The notes beneath the pieces are model-generated. The model was not told the origin of the DNA and did not search any database. It saw only the letters and a list, made by a program, of their open reading frames with translations. From Deferribacteraceae bacterium UBA6799 (GTDB taxonomy: Bacteria > Chrysiogenota > Deferribacteres > Deferribacterales > Geovibrionaceae): DNA of 64,000 nt. Location: positions 35,261-99,260 of the forward strand of contig DKFJ01000008.1 in assembly GCA_002452335.1 (NCBI GenBank), written 5' to 3'. The number at the start of each line of letters is the position of its first letter. Position 1 is the stretch's first letter. Position numbers and translations under genes: made by a program. Positions 50,653 through 58,420 of the stretch are shown here, piece by piece.

Positions 50653-51816
50653 ATGAAAACACCGATATTTCACGACACCACGCTCAGAGACGGCAATCAG
50701 TCACTGAAAAAACCGTGGAACATAGACGAAAAACTGACAGTGCTCAGATTGATAACAGACCTCGGGATAAAACATGTGGAGGCGGGTTTTCCGTCCGCTG
50801 GCGGAATGGATTTTGAGGCGGTGGACGCTGTCTGCCGGACGGCGGACGCGTCATGCACCATATGCGCTCTGACCAGAGCCATAGAAAAAGACATCGCCGT
50901 TACGGCGGAAGCGCTGAAACACGCCGCCAACCCCCGCATACACATAGTGCTGGCGGTCAGCCCGTTTACCATTGAGCATATGCTGAAAAAATCCCCGATG
51001 GCGGTGAAAGAGATAGCCGTAGCGTCAGTCAGACAGGCCAGAAGCCTGATGAAGGATAAAGGTCAGGTACAGTTCACCGGAGAGCACTTCGGCGACTGTG
51101 TGGACAATCTTGATTTTGTGAAAGAGGTCTTTCTGGCATGCGCCGATGCCGGAGCGGATGTTATCAACATGCCAAACACAGTAGAGAGATACCGTCCTCA
51201 TATGTTTACCCGTATGGTTGAAGAGGTCGTCGCCGTACTTCCGAAAAATGTTGTTGCGTCAGTCCACTGCCACAACGACCTCGGCATGGCCACAGCAACG
51301 TCCGTTGAGTCATATTTTGCGGGCGCCGTGCAGATAGAGACATGTCTGAACGGCATAGGAGAGAGAGCGGGCAACGCAAACTTTTTCGAGACGGCTGTCG
51401 TCCTTCATAACTGCGGCGTCGAGACCGGGCTTAATATGAACCTGTTCTATGACACGGCGGTAAGGATCGCCGAGATGTCCGGTGTGCCGATACATCAGAA
51501 AGCGCCCCTCTTCGGCGGCGATGTGGTGATACACCGAAGCGGCATCCATCAGGACGGAGCGGTAAAGACAAAAGGCATGAAGAAAGGCGCTTACAGACCT
51601 ATGGATTTCAGCGTGATAGGGCGCAAGAACAACGACCATATCGGCTTCACCAGCCAGTCAGGCACAGCCGCCATACAGGATATACTCGCGCAGGCAGGAC
51701 ACATCATTACACCTGAAAAAGCACGAGAAATGCTGAACAGATGCAAGGAAGCCTCGGAGCGCAACGGTGAACTGACGCCGGAACAGATAGAAAACATATA
51801 TCTCGGGCGTGCATGA
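50653..51816 (+). CDS. Isopropylmalate/homocitrate/citramalate synthase-family enzyme
   Basis: A 387-residue HMGL-like enzyme that condenses acetyl-CoA with a 2-oxo acid. Seen: HDTTLRDGNQS at residues 5-15 (metal Asp and catalytic Arg), VEAGFPSAGGMDFEAV, VINMPNTVERYRPH, SVHCHNDLGMATATSV (metal His pair), CLNGIGERAGNANFFE, and GIHQDGAVK. It lacks the C-terminal allosteric domain of leucine-inhibited LeuA (about 510 residues), so feedback by leucine is unlikely. Which oxo acid it uses cannot be decided by eye. No other leu or lysine genes are nearby, and the divergent AraC regulator suggests a special-purpose enzyme rather than core leucine synthesis. AAGGAG precedes ATG. Confidence 0.85.
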   Translation: MKTPIFHDTTLRDGNQSLKKPWNIDEKLTVLRLITDLGIKHVEAGFPSAGGMDFEAVDAVCRTADASCTICALTRAIEKDIAVTAEALKHAANPRIHIVLAVSPFTIEHMLKKSPMAVKEIAVASVRQARSLMKDKGQVQFTGEHFGDCVDNLDFVKEVFLACADAGADVINMPNTVERYRPHMFTRMVEEVVAVLPKNVVASVHCHNDLGMATATSVESYFAGAVQIETCLNGIGERAGNANFFETAVVLHNCGVETGLNMNLFYDTAVRIAEMSGVPIHQKAPLFGGDVVIHRSGIHQDGAVKTKGMKKGAYRPMDFSVIGRKNNDHIGFTSQSGTAAIQDILAQAGHIITPEKAREMLNRCKEASERNGELTPEQIENIYLGRA

Positions 51817-51871
51817 AAAAAACATTAATAAGCGTCTCCATGCATGTCATACTGGATAAAAGGAGACCTTA

Positions 51872-51988
51872 ATGACACCGCAGCCGAAAGAAGTGATCGA
51901 AAAATTTGTGGAATATTTCAACAGACATGACGCTGACGCTCTGGCTGAGCTTTCTCAGACAACACGGACTGCCCATACCGTCTGAGTG
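51872..51988 (+). CDS. Very short SnoaL/NTF2-like remnant
   Basis: A 38-codon frame with an excellent AAGGAG site. The first 28 residues (PKEVIEKFVEYFNRHDADAL) match the N-terminal helix of SnoaL/NTF2-like proteins, which normally have 110-140 residues. After LSQ the match ends and the frame stops, one base before the LysR coding end. It is most easily read as a truncated gene left by a deletion; a real micro-protein is possible. Confidence 0.5.
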
Positions 51989-51989
51989 A

Positions 51990-52883
51990 TCAGGTATCCA
52001 GATTATTCACTCCCAGACCGGACAGAAACTCCCTGAGTATCTTCGTCTTGAATTTCTCCTGATGTATCAGTACATAGAACTTTCTTTTCAGATTAAGAAA
52101 AGGCGTGTCCAGCAGCTTTATCTTGCCCAGCTGAGCCAGGTCCGCCAGAACATATCTGGAAAGACAGCTCACTCCCTTTCCTTTCGCCACGGTGTTTTTT
52201 ATAGCCTCTGTGTGTCCGAGCACCAGCATCACGCTGATATTCATGGACAGAGCCGTCATCTGGTTCTCGAATATCCGTCTGGTACCGGAGCCCTCCTCCC
52301 GCAGTATCCAGTCGCAGGATTCCAGATCCTTTTTGCTTATCTTATCATTCTGAGCCAGAGGATGACCGGATGACGCAAACACCGCCAGCTCATCATCCAG
52401 CCAGGGGATAACATCTATCATAGGCTCATAGCAGAGCCCCTCTATGATCCCCACATCCACATCGAACCTGAGCACTCGGTTTATCACGTCCTCTGTGTTG
52501 CCCACCTTCATCTGAATGCTCGCCATCCTGTTGGTATCTATGAATTCAGCGATATATTCCGGCAGAACATAGTTTCCGATAGATGAACTGGCTCCGATTA
52601 TCAGATCGCCATGCAGATGAGACCTGTCCGTAAAGAAGCCGGACATCTCAGACGCTCTGCCGATTAACTCTGTGGCGGAGGCGAGTATCGACCTTCCGCT
52701 TTCGTTCAAAATCAGCTTTTTACCCATTCTTTCGAACAGTTTTTCTCCGAGCTGGTTCTCGAATTCCTTCAGAGCCATGCTCGCCGCCGCCTGTGTTATA
52801 CACAGTTTTTCCGCTGCGAGAGAGACATTTCCGAGTTTTGCCGTGTAGAAAAAGACCTCTATCTGACGTATAGAAATATTCAT
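51990..52883 (-). CDS. LysR-family transcription regulator
   Basis: A 297-residue regulator. Seen: N-terminal winged HTH (IRQIEVFFYTAKLGNVSLAAEKLCITQAAASMALKEFENQLG), then a periplasmic-binding-like effector domain (DLIIGASSSIGNYVLPEYIAEF, SCDWILREEGSGTRRIFE, VAKGKGVSCLSRYVLADL). The phrase REEGSGTR is common in CysB/YeiE-type LysR proteins. It is divergent from the cytochrome pair, with palindromes in the 300-base gap between, so it probably controls that pair. Confidence 0.92.
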   Translation of the reverse strand: MNISIRQIEVFFYTAKLGNVSLAAEKLCITQAAASMALKEFENQLGEKLFERMGKKLILNESGRSILASATELIGRASEMSGFFTDRSHLHGDLIIGASSSIGNYVLPEYIAEFIDTNRMASIQMKVGNTEDVINRVLRFDVDVGIIEGLCYEPMIDVIPWLDDELAVFASSGHPLAQNDKISKKDLESCDWILREEGSGTRRIFENQMTALSMNISVMLVLGHTEAIKNTVAKGKGVSCLSRYVLADLAQLGKIKLLDTPFLNLKRKFYVLIHQEKFKTKILREFLSGLGVNNLDT

Positions 52884-52944
52884 ATAAATTCACCTTATAT
52901 GACTTAGCAATATTACTTACTTTACTTATTTATAATAACTATGG

Positions 52945-52988
52945 TTTATTATTGCAACAATAAAATTTAACAAAAAAATAATTTTATT
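52945..52988. promoter_or_regulatory. Palindromic LysR-type sites upstream of the cytochrome pair
   Basis: A 20-bp near-perfect palindrome, TTTATT(A)TTGCAA(C)AATAAA, lies at 52945-52964. It overlaps a second inverted repeat, AATAAAATT (52959-52967) with AATTTTATT (52980-52988). The 300-base region between lysR and the cytochrome gene (52884-53183) is AT-rich and otherwise has no gene. Confidence 0.6.
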
Positions 52989-53006
52989 GGATTACCAAAG
53001 TTTCCT

Positions 53007-53029
53007 GTTAGTTTCTAACATACTATAAT
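53007..53029 (+). promoter_or_regulatory. Probable -10 region and short palindrome of the cytochrome operon
   Basis: TATAAT at 53024-53029 is preceded by a small palindrome GTTAG-TTT-CTAAC (53007-53019) where a -35 box would be expected. The -35 (TTTCCT, 53001-53006) is poor, so an activator is likely, in line with the LysR neighbour. Confidence 0.45.
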
Positions 53030-53183
53030 TGATACCTTTTTTATGCTTTTTTAGAGGCAGAAAATATTTAACCTATCCGGCAGAATTTTGCTGCATCCTT
53101 TGCCGGAGCCGGTCTCTGCAGAGAAATAAATGCATCCATATCAGTATCTTAGGGTGATACAGATATGAATCAGGAGGTAGAAT

Positions 53184-54221
53184 ATGAAGCGTTTGAACAG
53201 AAGAGATTTCATCAAGGGCGCAGCCGTCCTCTCCGGAGCGGCGATCTGCGGAGCGGGAACAGTGAAACAGGTCATGGCGGAAGAAACAGCTCCGGCGGCA
53301 CAGGCCGAGGCGCCGCCTTTTCCCTGGGGATATCAGGAACTGGATCCGGAATATGTCAGAAAACTCGGACACCTCGGCTACTATCTGGAAGAGTGCGGCG
53401 GCGGAGCTTTCTGGGCCATCATGACCGCGCTCAAAGAGAAAATAGGCTATCCCTATACTCTCATGCCTCTGCCGACTAAGGAGCAGTTCGTTGAGCATCT
53501 CACCAACCCCGAAGAGGGCAAACATTTTCAGGTCCCCATGCAGTACGGTGTGGGCGGCGTGGCAAACTTCGGCTCTCTGTGCGGAGCGCCCAACGGCTCG
53601 GCGTCCGCCATCACTTTCGCCATGCCCTTCAACGATGTGCTGGATATAGTGCCCAGACTGATGAGATATTACGAAACAGAGGCTTTCCCAACTGATAAAT
53701 CCAATAAATACGCCGCCGGACACGAGTTTCTCGTTCCGAAATACAAAAGCGACAAGGCTCTGCTCCAGTCGCCCAGCGATTCCGTGCTGTGCCATGTCAG
53801 CGTGGGCAAATGGTGCGAAAAATCAGGCTATGCCAGCGGATCGAAAGAACGTTCCGAAAGATGCGCCAGAGTGACCGGAGACGTGGCCGCCATGGCGGTA
53901 ACACTGATGAACGCCAAACTGAGAGGCGATCTGGATACAGTTTTTCCGATGCAGCTCTCTCACGACACCGCCGGATGCCGCACCTGCCACTCAAAGGGTG
54001 AAAAATATGAATCAGGGCAGTTCACCAGAGGATTCATGGAATGCGGGAACTGTCATGATGACAAAATGGAACCGCACAAAGGGCACAATAAACTGAAAAC
54101 AGCCTACGGCGCTGATGTCGGCACATGGGCTGGGGCGGCTGTTGTCGGCACGATAGCGGGCATAGGCGCTCACGCAGTGAACAAACGTGTGGGCAGGGGG
54201 AAAAACGATGATGAAGAATAA
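53184..54221 (+). CDS. Tat-exported split-Soret-like diheme cytochrome c
   Basis: A 345-residue exported protein. The N-terminus has a Tat signal (LNRRDFIKGAAVLSGAAIC). The middle shows the C-GCAxxC family pattern of spaced Cys: LEECGGGAFWAIMTALKEKIG, NFGSLCGAPNGSASAITFAM, SDSVLCHVSVGKWCEKSG, and RSERCARVTGDVAAMA. The C-terminal part has two CxxCH haem sites, CRTCH near residue 269 and CGNCH near residue 290. Together this resembles split-Soret cytochrome c of sulfate reducers. A short hydrophobic Gly/Ala segment near 315-335 (GTWAGAAVVGTIAGIGAHAV) may anchor the C-terminus. AGGAGG precedes ATG. It is overlapped by the next gene, a membrane cytochrome b, so the two probably form a quinone-linked redox complex. 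Its partner substrate is unknown. Confidence 0.8.
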   Translation: MKRLNRRDFIKGAAVLSGAAICGAGTVKQVMAEETAPAAQAEAPPFPWGYQELDPEYVRKLGHLGYYLEECGGGAFWAIMTALKEKIGYPYTLMPLPTKEQFVEHLTNPEEGKHFQVPMQYGVGGVANFGSLCGAPNGSASAITFAMPFNDVLDIVPRLMRYYETEAFPTDKSNKYAAGHEFLVPKYKSDKALLQSPSDSVLCHVSVGKWCEKSGYASGSKERSERCARVTGDVAAMAVTLMNAKLRGDLDTVFPMQLSHDTAGCRTCHSKGEKYESGQFTRGFMECGNCHDDKMEPHKGHNKLKTAYGADVGTWAGAAVVGTIAGIGAHAVNKRVGRGKNDDEE

Positions 54222-54873
54222 TACTACCCCCGTAAAAAGACACAGCCAGCTCTACAGAGTGCTTCACTGGCTGATAGTCATACAGGTTCTTGTGCTTCTG
54301 CTCTCCGGTTTCGGCGTAAGCGAATACGTCCCCGCCGCTCTGCTGAGCAGGGGAACAGCCAGAAGCCTGCACATAGTTCTGGGTATGGCATGGACAGGAA
54401 CGATCACATTCTTCCTCTACTATTTCGTAGTGAGCGGAGAATATAAATGGTTCGGGCTGTCGAGGATCGGACAGGCGTTCGACTTCTTCATGCACGAGAT
54501 AAAAAGCTTTGCAGAGGGCAAAAAGGTCAAAAGTCCTGTGGGATATGACCCCGCAAAGAAAAAATATATCGAAAAAATAGTGCCCACAGAGGTGCTGGCG
54601 TGGTGGGGATGGTTCGCCCTGTGGACCGTGATGGTTCTCACCGGACTCGCTCTGGTATTCCCCGCCGGATTCACTCTGGTGAACAGCTTCTGCGGAGCTG
54701 TCCTGCCCGGCGCCGGAAGTCCTGCCGCCTCAACAAGGCTGGCTCACATATCCGTGTCTCTGATAATAGTTGTCTACATGATGATACACGCGTACGCGTC
54801 ATACACCTTCGGAATGGTATCCTCCATGCTTTCCGGAGTTAACGAAGAACCCATTGCTCAGTCAAGAGACTGA
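54208..54873 (+). CDS. Membrane cytochrome b (FdnI/b561-like) partner subunit
   Basis: A 221-residue integral membrane protein with four to five helices. Likely haem ligands lie in RVLHWLIVIQVLVLLLSGFG (His near 20), RSLHIVLGMAWTGTITFFLYYF, and RLAHISVSLIIVVYMMIHAYASYTFG. The fold matches the gamma subunit of formate dehydrogenase/thiosulfate reductase and cytochrome b561, which exchange electrons with the quinone pool. The start at 54208 (second ATG at 54211) overlaps the cytochrome c coding end, so they are coupled. About 45 soluble residues (IKSFAEGKKVKSPVGYDPAKKKYIEK) between helices 2 and 3 face the cytosol. Confidence 0.85.
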   Translation: MMKNNTTPVKRHSQLYRVLHWLIVIQVLVLLLSGFGVSEYVPAALLSRGTARSLHIVLGMAWTGTITFFLYYFVVSGEYKWFGLSRIGQAFDFFMHEIKSFAEGKKVKSPVGYDPAKKKYIEKIVPTEVLAWWGWFALWTVMVLTGLALVFPAGFTLVNSFCGAVLPGAGSPAASTRLAHISVSLIIVVYMMIHAYASYTFGMVSSMLSGVNEEPIAQSRD

Positions 54874-55043
54874 TTAAGGCAAACCTCCAGAACCTTTACT
54901 TTCATTTTCCGGTCTGTTCTTTCCGCAGGGGACAGACCGGATTCAACACACAGCATCCACAATAATTGATAGTTTTATTCATGGCGTTAACGTGCTAATA
55001 TCAACTCTTATTCAAACCGTCTCAGTCTTCAGGAAAGTGCATT

Positions 55044-56225
55044 TTGATAAAAAGACGTATCCTCTCCCTCAAGGCCGCGGTGTTTTTCGGGATTTTTTTC
55101 GGAATCTCTGTCCCAATGCTCGCAGCGGCATTCTTCACGATATACTCCACAAAAGCGAAACTTTATGAAGATTTCGCCCGATACCGCTCCGCCACAACCA
55201 AGAATGTGGCGCTGGCTATGACAGATCCCATATTCTATTACTCTCCCAATAACGGTTCTCTGGCGCTGGGCATCATCAAGCAGGACGAGAGGGTCACCAG
55301 TGTCGAGGTCTTCGACACCATGAAGAATCAGCCTTTCATACAGTTCAGCATCCCTGACAGGAACAGGGGCGGCATATACAGCAACAGAGAGATGATATAC
55401 AAAGACCAGATGCAACTGGGATGGGTGGAGGTCAGCTTTTCCGACGCCATGCTGACGGACGAGATAAGCCAGAAGAAGGATCTGCTGGTGAACGTGTTCG
55501 GGCTCACCATGCTGTGCATGATGCTGGTGATGTATCCTCTGCTGTATCTGAAGATGTTCTCTCCCATGAAGAGGCTTCTGGATCAGGCGCAGAGACTCCG
55601 TGAAAACAGGTTCGAGGATGAGTTCCGATGGAACGGAAGCGATGAGATGAATTCTCTGGGGCAGAGTTTCGAGCTCGCCAGAATATCCATCATGGAACTG
55701 ATAAATATGCTGAAAAATAAAAACTCAGAGCTGGAAAAGCTGTACGTCACAGACAGGCTGACCCAGCTGTATAACAGGCACAAGCTGGACGAGGTTCTGG
55801 AGAATGAGCGTATCAGATCCCGCAGGTTCGGGCGCCCGTTCGGAGTCATTCTGATGGATGTGGATAATTTCAAATCTGTTAACGACACATACGGGCATCA
55901 GGCGGGAGACCATGTTCTGACCGAGATAGCCTCGATACTGAGAGACAACACAAGAAAAACAGACGTTGCCGGACGATGGGGAGGTGAAGAGTTTCTGGTG
56001 ATAGTGCCGGAGACCACGCCGGAATCCATAATGGAGCTGGCGGAAAAACTGAAAGACGCTATAGCCGGACATCATTTCGGGATAGCCGGGAGAAAGACAT
56101 CCAGCTTCGGCGTGGCTGTATACAGACAGCATGAACAGATAAAGGATATCCTCTCCAGAGTGGACGAAGCTCTCTACAGGGCGAAAAACTCAGGAAAGAA
56201 TCTGGTGTGCGCAGAGGCAGACTGA
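55044..56225 (+). CDS. Membrane diguanylate cyclase (GGDEF), TTG start
   Basis: A 393-residue inner-membrane protein. TM1 is near residues 11-32, a small periplasmic sensor spans about 35-145, TM2 is near 150-172, a HAMP-like and coiled segment follows, then the GGDEF domain from about 230. Seen: YVTDRLTQLYNRHKLDEVL, VILMDVDNFKSVNDTYGHQAGD, RWGGEEFLVIVP with the active GGEEF near residue 312, and the inhibitory-site RKTD five residues before it, so product inhibition is likely. It should make c-di-GMP. The frame has no ATG near the ribosome site AGGAAAG; TTG at 55044 is the only start at suitable spacing. Monocistronic. Confidence 0.88.
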   Translation: MIKRRILSLKAAVFFGIFFGISVPMLAAAFFTIYSTKAKLYEDFARYRSATTKNVALAMTDPIFYYSPNNGSLALGIIKQDERVTSVEVFDTMKNQPFIQFSIPDRNRGGIYSNREMIYKDQMQLGWVEVSFSDAMLTDEISQKKDLLVNVFGLTMLCMMLVMYPLLYLKMFSPMKRLLDQAQRLRENRFEDEFRWNGSDEMNSLGQSFELARISIMELINMLKNKNSELEKLYVTDRLTQLYNRHKLDEVLENERIRSRRFGRPFGVILMDVDNFKSVNDTYGHQAGDHVLTEIASILRDNTRKTDVAGRWGGEEFLVIVPETTPESIMELAEKLKDAIAGHHFGIAGRKTSSFGVAVYRQHEQIKDILSRVDEALYRAKNSGKNLVCAEAD

Positions 56226-56322
56226 TATTTTTCATCTGTCCGCACATACACAGCAACAATCGGGTGGGCATACTCCCTCTTTTCAGCTAATTTATTCTCA
56301 TCAGCACATACAGGTGACAGAT

Positions 56323-57180
56323 ATGAACTACGGGGATTACTCGAGGATAGAAAAAGCTATAAAATTTATACAGGAACACGCCGAAGATCAGCCGGATCTG
56401 GACAAAGTGGCGGGCCATCTGAATCTCAGCCCGTTTCACTTTCAGAGACTGTTCAAAGACTGGTCAGGAATCAGTCCCAAGCGTTTCTTACAATATCTGA
56501 CCGTGGAAAAGGCAAAAAAACTGCTGACCGAATCACGCTCCGTTCTGGACACCGCCTTCGAAACCGGACTCAGCGGACCGTCACGCCTGCATGACCTCTT
56601 TGTCAGCGTGGAGGCCGTGACCCCCGGAGAGTATAAGAGCATGGGCGAAAGTCTGCGCATCCGATACAGCTTCCAGCAGACCCCCTTCGGAGAGTGTCTC
56701 ATCGCTCTGACAGACAGAGGCGTATGCGGGCTGAGCTTCACAGGCGACAGCTCCGGAGAGATCGAGCTGAGCATACTGAAAGACAGATGGAAAAACGCAG
56801 TCTTTTCAGAAGACCCGGCCGAAGGCAGAGACACGGCGGAAAAAATATTCGCCGGCAACAGCGGCAAGAAAGATATCAGAATCCTTATGAAAGGAACAAA
56901 CTTTCAGATAAAGGTGTGGACGGCGGTTCTGAATATTCCGGGCGGATATTTCGCCTCATACGGCAGAATAGCGAAAGAGATAGGCTGTCCGGGAGCGTCC
57001 AGAGCAGTGGGAACAGCTCTCGGTCAGAACTCCATAGGCTACCTGATCCCATGCCACAGAGTTTTCAGAGAGACAGGCGTCATCAGCGGATACCGCTGGG
57101 GCGCAGACAGAAAGAGAGCCATGATCGTCTACGAGGCCTCCGCAAGAGATGGTCTTGACCACGGACTCAATAAAGAATAA
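56323..57180 (+). CDS. AraC-type domain fused to O6-methylguanine-DNA methyltransferase (Ada-like)
   Basis: A 285-residue protein. Residues about 1-105 form an AraC helix-turn-helix pair (LDKVAGHLNLSPFHFQRLFKDWSGISPKRFLQYL). Residues about 115-285 are a methyltransferase: TNFQIKVWTAVLNIPGGYFASYGRIAKEIG, SRAVGTALGQNSIGYLIPCHRVFRETGVISGYRWG, with the acceptor Cys of PCHRV near residue 243. It removes methyl groups from O6-methylguanine and may regulate its own gene. The N-terminal zinc methylphosphotriester domain of E. coli Ada is missing, as in many bifunctional AraC/Ogt proteins. The start ATG 56323 follows AGGTGA. Confidence 0.9.
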   Translation: MNYGDYSRIEKAIKFIQEHAEDQPDLDKVAGHLNLSPFHFQRLFKDWSGISPKRFLQYLTVEKAKKLLTESRSVLDTAFETGLSGPSRLHDLFVSVEAVTPGEYKSMGESLRIRYSFQQTPFGECLIALTDRGVCGLSFTGDSSGEIELSILKDRWKNAVFSEDPAEGRDTAEKIFAGNSGKKDIRILMKGTNFQIKVWTAVLNIPGGYFASYGRIAKEIGCPGASRAVGTALGQNSIGYLIPCHRVFRETGVISGYRWGADRKRAMIVYEASARDGLDHGLNKE

Positions 57181-57213
57181 AATTATTCATAATTATTTGC
57201 AGGCTGGTGGGAT

Positions 57214-57903
57214 ATGAAGACGATAGGCATGATAGGCGGAATGAGCTGGGAATCCTCTCTGGAATATTACAGAATAATCAACGATACAGTAAAAAAACGT
57301 CTGGGCGGATTTCACTCCGCAAAAATAATCATGTATTCAGTAGATTTCGCTGAAATAGAGGCTCTTCAGTCCGCCGGAAAATGGGAGGAATCAGGCTGGG
57401 TCCTCGCTGATGCCGCCAAGAGGCTGGAAAGGGGCGGAGCCGATTTTATGATACTCTGCACCAACACCATGCATAAACTGAAAGACGACATCGAAAGAGC
57501 GGTCAGCATGCCCATGCTACACATCGCCGATGCGGCGTCATCCAGAATACTGTCGCTGGGGATGAAAAAGATAGGGCTTCTCGGCACACGCTTCACCATG
57601 GAGCAGGATTTTTATAAAGACAGGCTGGCAGAAGGCGGGCTCAGCGTCATGATACCCGAAAAAGACGACAGGGACACAGTGCACAACATAATATACGATG
57701 AACTGGTGAAAGGCGTTATTAAGCCGGAATCCAGAGAAAAATACAAACAGATAATATCCCGCATGTCCGATCAGGGAGCAGAGGGCATCATCCTCGGCTG
57801 TACTGAGATAGGGCTTCTGATCAAACAACAGGACTGCTCTGCACCGCTCTTTGACACCACACAGATACACGCTGAGGCTGCGGCGGAATACGCCCTTAAA
57901 TAA
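57214..57903 (+). CDS. Aspartate/glutamate racemase family protein (RacX-like)
   Basis: A 229-residue cofactor-free racemase. Seen: IGMIGGMSWESSLEYYRIIND at the N-terminus, and the two catalytic Cys in MILCTNTMHKL near residue 86 and IILGCTEIGLLI near residue 192. Both are intact, so activity is likely. Substrates in the family include Asp, Glu, Lys and Arg; the MSWEST-like N-terminus is shared with broad-specificity members. It lies 33 bases after the methyltransferase gene and may be co-transcribed. Confidence 0.9.
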   Translation: MKTIGMIGGMSWESSLEYYRIINDTVKKRLGGFHSAKIIMYSVDFAEIEALQSAGKWEESGWVLADAAKRLERGGADFMILCTNTMHKLKDDIERAVSMPMLHIADAASSRILSLGMKKIGLLGTRFTMEQDFYKDRLAEGGLSVMIPEKDDRDTVHNIIYDELVKGVIKPESREKYKQIISRMSDQGAEGIILGCTEIGLLIKQQDCSAPLFDTTQIHAEAAAEYALK

Positions 57904-58061
57904 TTTTCAGTTTTTTTGCTCAGAAGGCGCAGACAATCCCTAAACGTGATATAATCAGAATATGATCACGGAGAAGGCATGCGCACAGCACCGCTCCCTC
58001 TATACGGCTTCGCAGGGGACAGGCCCTTAAAACAACTTCCGTTATGATGATGGAGGCTGAC

Positions 58062-58310
58062 ATGGGAAGACGTTCTTACTTTTCTAACACACCTGAATTT
58101 TACAAAAACTTTCACGGCATGATGCAGAACTACAGCATCCCCCATGAAGGTGAGCCAACCGTTTGTCTGGAGATGCTCGAAAGCTATCTGGACAGCGCTA
58201 ACGAAGAATCAGAAAGAATTTCCCGGATGCTGCGCATAATCAGCAGCGGGCTCGAGGCACAGGAATGCTCTCTGGCCAGCTATGAGGCGCAGATACAGGA
58301 AATGTCATGA
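58062..58310 (+). CDS. Small protein of unknown function
   Basis: I do not recognise this 82-residue protein. It starts MGRRSYFSNTPEFYKNFHGM after GGAGG and is mostly helical and acidic, with Cys near residues 36 and 69 (EPTVCLEMLESYLD; EAQECSLASYEAQ). There is no signal peptide or membrane segment. It has its own terminator, so it is a real transcription unit rather than a chance frame. It may be a small regulatory or adaptor protein. Confidence 0.65.
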   Translation: MGRRSYFSNTPEFYKNFHGMMQNYSIPHEGEPTVCLEMLESYLDSANEESERISRMLRIISSGLEAQECSLASYEAQIQEMS

Positions 58311-58317
58311 CACTCTG

Positions 58318-58351
58318 AAGGCTCTTCTTTTTCCGGGAGAGCCTTTTTTTT
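58318..58351 (+). terminator. Rho-independent terminator
   Basis: AAGGCTCT (58318-58325) pairs with AGAGCCTT (58338-58345) and is followed by a long T-run. Confidence 0.85.
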
Positions 58352-58420
58352 ATAATTATTAGTAAAACATCAATACAGCTGTTATAATCTCATAGATAAT
58401 ACTCAACAGGTTCAAATGAT

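Noticed and set aside
53073..53795. A 240-codon minus-strand frame opposite the cytochrome gene
   Set aside because: It overlaps the Tat signal and conserved Cys region of the real gene and resembles no family.
57962..58030. A 22-codon frame starting near the TATAAT upstream of the small 58062 gene
   Set aside because: No ribosome site and no recognisable sequence; it is more likely untranslated leader.
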